Shown here: positions 61,082 to 64,000 of the stretch, one piece after another
Layout: every line of letters begins with the position of its first letter
How positions within the stretch are numbered: position 1 is the stretch's first letter
Source of the DNA: G963669295 sp963669295
Lineage (GTDB): Bacteria; Bacteroidota; Bacteroidia; Flavobacteriales_D; CALLUQ01
NCBI GenBank assembly: GCA_963669295.1
Contig: OY769938.1
Location: 4,526,001 to 4,590,000, forward strand
Direction of reading: 5' to 3'
Length of the DNA stretch: 64,000 nt
Program-made: the position numbers and the translations under genes
The notes under the pieces: generated by a model
Databases searched by the model: none
Seen by the model: only the letters and a program-made list of their open reading frames with translations
Told to the model about the DNA's origin: nothing

Positions 61082-63361
61082 CTACTGCAATTGAGCCAGG
61101 GAATTTGTTAACGCTTTTATTAACTGTTGGGCATTGTGCATCGAAAAGCATAGTGGAGGCTTAAACTTTAACACGTTATTGTAGGGACCATCGGTGCTTA
61201 AGAAAATGCCTTGCATTTTAAGGTGGTGAATGATGTTTTTTGCAGCTTCAGTAGCTGGTGTTAATGTGGTAGGGTCTTCTACCAACTCAATGCCTAAAAA
61301 CAACCCTGCTCCACGTACATCGCCAATAATTGGGAATTGTGTTTTCAAATTGCGCAGCGATGCTAATAGGTAATTGCCTACCTCCAATGCATGTTGTTGC
61401 AATCCTTCTTCTTGAATAACATCAAGCACTGCTTTACCAATGGTACACGATACCGGATTGCCACCAAATGAACTGAAGAATTCCATGCCATTTTCAAAAG
61501 AAGCAGCAATAGCCTCAGTGGTAACGACCGCTGCTATGGGGTGTCCGTTACCCATTGGTTTTCCTAAAATAACCATATCGGGCACCACATCGTACAATTC
61601 AAACCCCCAAAAATGATGGCCCACCCTTCCAAAGCCAGTTTGCACTTCATCGGCAATGCATACACCACCATGGGCATGCACGGTTTGATAAACCTCTTTC
61701 AAGTAGGAAGGAGGGAGCATTACCTGACCTCCACAACCTACAATCGACTCGCAAATGAAGCCGGCAATTTGGTGCTGGTCGGTATACATAGCCGCTACCT
61801 CAGCAGCATATTTCTTTCCAGCTTCAGGATCGGTTGCCTTGTAGGCTCCACGGTAGGTATCGGGAATAGGGGCCTGGTGGATATGATTGGCCTTGCCTTT
61901 GCCACCCTTACCGTCAAACTTGTAAGCACTAATTTCTATGGCCGCATTGGTATTGCCGTGGTAACTATGGTCTACAATAATCATTTCATGTTTGCCGGTA
62001 TGGCTACGTGCTAAACGTAATGCCAGATCGGTAGCAGCACTGCCCGAGTTCACAAAAAACACTTTGTTCAACGGTTCGGGAAACGTAGCACAAAGTTGTG
62101 CGGCATAGTCATTTAAAGCGTCGTACAGGTAGCGGGTATTGGTGTTGAGTAAGGCCATTTGTTGTTGCCCGGCCCGCACCACTTTGGGGTGGCAATGGCC
62201 TACGTGGCAAATGTTGTTTACTCCATCCAAATAGGTATTGCCTTCCACATCGTACATGTATTGCAAGGCTGCTTGCTGCATATGAATAGGAGTAGCATAA
62301 CTGATAGACAATGCCTTGCTCAGGTGTTGATGGCGTTGCTCCACCATAGCTGCAACATCTTTTATAGGCAGTGGGGCATAGTTGCATGCTACTCGAAAGG
62401 TGTTGTGAGCTTGTTGCGGATTAATAGCGATCCATTGTTGCAATAATTCCCAGGCAGGCTTAGCACTGATGGAGATATAGGTGTTATCAGGATCTAATGA
62501 TCGCGAATAGGCCGTCATGGTAAGGGTAGTGCATAACCGCGCTGCGACGAGGTAATAAAGTATTTGCAGTTCTTGTTCTTCCAAAGGGTAGACACTATGA
62601 TACCCTTTTACTGCCGCTGTTGCTGCATGCAGTGGGTCGGTGGTGCTCATCACTGCGTAGGCAATGCCAATGGCCAATTCATTGATGGTTGGAGTATACG
62701 ATAAATCACCAAAATCAATAAGTCCTACGATCGCGTTACCAGCCACCAGGGTATTCCAGTCGTTGGCATCGCCATGAATGGTGCTTTTACGCAATTTCCC
62801 CAGCACGGGAAGCACCTGCTCCTGGTACTGCAAGAAGAAGTAATCCACCACCCGCCTTTGGTGAGGGTCGTTGATATGATGAAGAAAAGGATGACATTCT
62901 AAAAAGTGTTGCAGGTCCCAGGTTTTGTCGCTTTTGCCTGAAATGGGAAGGTGCTCTTGTGCAAGCAGGGCATCAACTTTACCTATAAATACGCCATAGT
63001 TATAAAGTAATTCGGTGGTGTGTGGAACCTTTGCCAAAAATGTACCTTCCATAAAGCTGAGCAACCGCACAAGGTACTGTTGCCCATTAAGTTGAGTGGG
63101 CTCCATGAGCTTCCCATTGACATTGGTGACAATTTCGGGGATGGCTTCAGGAAAATGAGGGTGGAGCAATTGCAGGGCCTGGTTTTGCGTGTGTAAGTAG
63201 GCTGCTGAAGAATGATCGGCCGTTAGTTTAAGTACATACTTCCTGGTTCCGACTCTAAGTAAAAAGTTGAGATCAATAAAACCATCGAGTTGTTTTACTT
63301 CTGCTTCAATGCCGTAAAGGCGATGTGCAATTGCTTGTGCTGCTGCAATTCTTTCAGCCAT
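61082..63361 (-). CDS. Fused APH-type kinase and class III PLP enzyme (hydroxylysine kinase/phospho-lyase type)
   Basis: 759 residues. The N-terminal ~330 residues are an aminoglycoside-phosphotransferase-fold kinase with Brenner motif 'HGDANDWN' (H196, D198, N203) and metal-binding 'IDFGD' (~219). The rest is a class III PLP fold ('YLDGVNNICHVGHCHPKVV', 'VFFVNSGSAATDLALRLAR', 'DEVQTGFGRVG') with PLP Lys ~601 in 'LGKPMGNG'. Such fusions occur as hydroxylysine kinase plus 5-phosphohydroxylysine or ethanolamine-phosphate phospho-lyase; the substrate here is inferred from that pairing. Cytoplasmic. The lipoprotein gene follows 28 bp downstream. Confidence 0.88.
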   Translation of the reverse strand: MAERIAAAQAIAHRLYGIEAEVKQLDGFIDLNFLLRVGTRKYVLKLTADHSSAAYLHTQNQALQLLHPHFPEAIPEIVTNVNGKLMEPTQLNGQQYLVRLLSFMEGTFLAKVPHTTELLYNYGVFIGKVDALLAQEHLPISGKSDKTWDLQHFLECHPFLHHINDPHQRRVVDYFFLQYQEQVLPVLGKLRKSTIHGDANDWNTLVAGNAIVGLIDFGDLSYTPTINELAIGIAYAVMSTTDPLHAATAAVKGYHSVYPLEEQELQILYYLVAARLCTTLTMTAYSRSLDPDNTYISISAKPAWELLQQWIAINPQQAHNTFRVACNYAPLPIKDVAAMVEQRHQHLSKALSISYATPIHMQQAALQYMYDVEGNTYLDGVNNICHVGHCHPKVVRAGQQQMALLNTNTRYLYDALNDYAAQLCATFPEPLNKVFFVNSGSAATDLALRLARSHTGKHEMIIVDHSYHGNTNAAIEISAYKFDGKGGKGKANHIHQAPIPDTYRGAYKATDPEAGKKYAAEVAAMYTDQHQIAGFICESIVGCGGQVMLPPSYLKEVYQTVHAHGGVCIADEVQTGFGRVGHHFWGFELYDVVPDMVILGKPMGNGHPIAAVVTTEAIAASFENGMEFFSSFGGNPVSCTIGKAVLDVIQEEGLQQHALEVGNYLLASLRNLKTQFPIIGDVRGAGLFLGIELVEDPTTLTPATEAAKNIIHHLKMQGIFLSTDGPYNNVLKFKPPLCFSMHNAQQLIKALTNSLAQLQ

Positions 63362-63448
63362 ACTTATCCCTTTTCAAATCAAAGGAAATAATAAACAATG
63401 TGACCACAAAATGTTGTGAGAGAAGAAGTAAGAAAATACCGTGAATCG

Positions 63449-64000
63449 CTAAACAGAGGCAGTTACTTTTTCGGCCATAAGGTTACTCAACTCATCGGTA
63501 GTAGCTTCCCAGTTGAATTTAGACTTCACCAGTAAATGTCCATTGGAGGCAATTTTCTCGCTTAGTGCCTCATCTTCCAACAAACGAATGATACAGGCAG
63601 CATATTCGTCAGGCTGTGCGCCGATTAAAATGCTTTCGTTGTGCACTGCACCAAGAGCATTGTTGGCCAGGGGAGAGGTGATGCAAGGCAAATGCATGGC
63701 CATGGCTTCCAGCAATTTGTTTTGCAGTCCTGTACCAATTTGCATGGGGGCGATAAAAATTCGAGCTGAAGCATAGGAAGTGCGAATGTCATCCACCCAG
63801 CCGCTCACAGTGATGTGATCGGAGGCCAATGCCTTTACACTGGGAGCAGGATTAACTCCCGAAATAAGAAGGTTAATACCGGGGCGTTTCTGTTGTACCA
63901 ACGGCATGATTTCTTTTACCAGGTATTCTACGCTTTCTACGTTAGGGGGGTAGCTCATGTTCCCTGTAAACACAAGGTCGTATTCCTTTTCGTGGGGCAT
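63449..64000 (-). CDS. GT4-type glycosyltransferase, partial
   Basis: The C-terminal ~183 residues of a GT-B glycosyltransferase; the 5' part lies beyond the right edge, so the Met at 64000 is probably internal. 'YDLVFTGNMSYPPNVESVEYL', 'PGINLLISGVNPAP', 'VSGWVDDIRTSYASARIFIAPM' and 'GTGLQNKLLEAMAMHLPCI' are the nucleotide-sugar-binding motifs of GT4 family enzymes. The acceptor is unknown; probably surface polysaccharide synthesis. 87 bp separates its stop from the start of the kinase-aminotransferase gene. Confidence 0.88.
   Translation of the reverse strand: MPHEKEYDLVFTGNMSYPPNVESVEYLVKEIMPLVQQKRPGINLLISGVNPAPSVKALASDHITVSGWVDDIRTSYASARIFIAPMQIGTGLQNKLLEAMAMHLPCITSPLANNALGAVHNESILIGAQPDEYAACIIRLLEDEALSEKIASNGHLLVKSKFNWEATTDELSNLMAEKVTASV

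Overview
The window is a chromosomal segment of a bacterium in the phylum Bacteroidota. The evidence is five exported proteins ending in type IX secretion sorting domains (four type A, one type B/CHU_C), a PorT-like barrel, a Bacteroidota-type TamB, a BatA-like protein with an N-terminal double membrane anchor, a single-chain pyruvate carboxylase, and A-rich leaders without Shine-Dalgarno sequences. The genus cannot be told from the sequence. I see no rRNA, tRNA, integrase, transposase or CRISPR array.

Layout. 1-5.9 kb: the 3' end of a secreted T9SS protein, a bidirectional terminator, a dihydroorotase-like gene coupled to a BatA-like gene, a lipoprotein and a PorT-like barrel. 5.9-15.4 kb: a long minus-strand run with a DHFR/RibD-like reductase and ywbE, VOC, MORN-like and MOSC proteins, lipoproteins, a T9SS beta-propeller-like protein and a 1162-residue Ig-like-repeat adhesin with a CHU_C tail. 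15.6-21.7 kb: a lipoprotein, an exported SRPBCC protein, an AraC regulator, a LamG protein and three small exported proteins. 22.1-25.6 kb: pyruvate carboxylase. 25.6-27.0 kb: a gene-free mosaic of 14-bp and 22-bp tandem repeats, hairpins and a dispersed repeat that recurs inverted at 31.4-31.7 kb. 27-39.2 kb: a GT-C-like membrane protein, DUF2007, a 49-residue membrane peptide, a hydrolase, an HI0933-type flavoprotein, an alkaline-phosphatase-superfamily lipoprotein, a Cys-containing exported pair and several small exported proteins. 39.5-50.7 kb: accessory material with two DUF4157 ('eCIS core') proteins flanking a three-gene operon (repeat fibre, zincin-like protein with Gln in place of the catalytic Glu, HEAT-repeat protein), plus a T9SS SBBP/PKD protein and a 20-residue-repeat protein. 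51-64 kb: CRTAC1-like lipoprotein, TsaD, TamB, RibBA, a lipoprotein with no canonical start codon, a fused kinase/class-III PLP enzyme, and a partial glycosyltransferase.

Best candidate for something undescribed: the 45.5-48.15 kb operon together with the DUF4157 genes at 39.5 and 48.8 kb. An 18-bp leader (AACCACTAAAAACCAAAC) lies 3 nt before the start codons of two operon genes, and close variants precede one DUF4157 gene and three small secreted proteins or lipoproteins. No contractile sheath, tube or baseplate genes are present, so this is either an orphan effector/spike cassette or a distinct surface system. Other points of interest are a dihydroorotase lacking metal-site residues, two genes whose apparent start codon is ATC or ATT, and the structured repeat islands.
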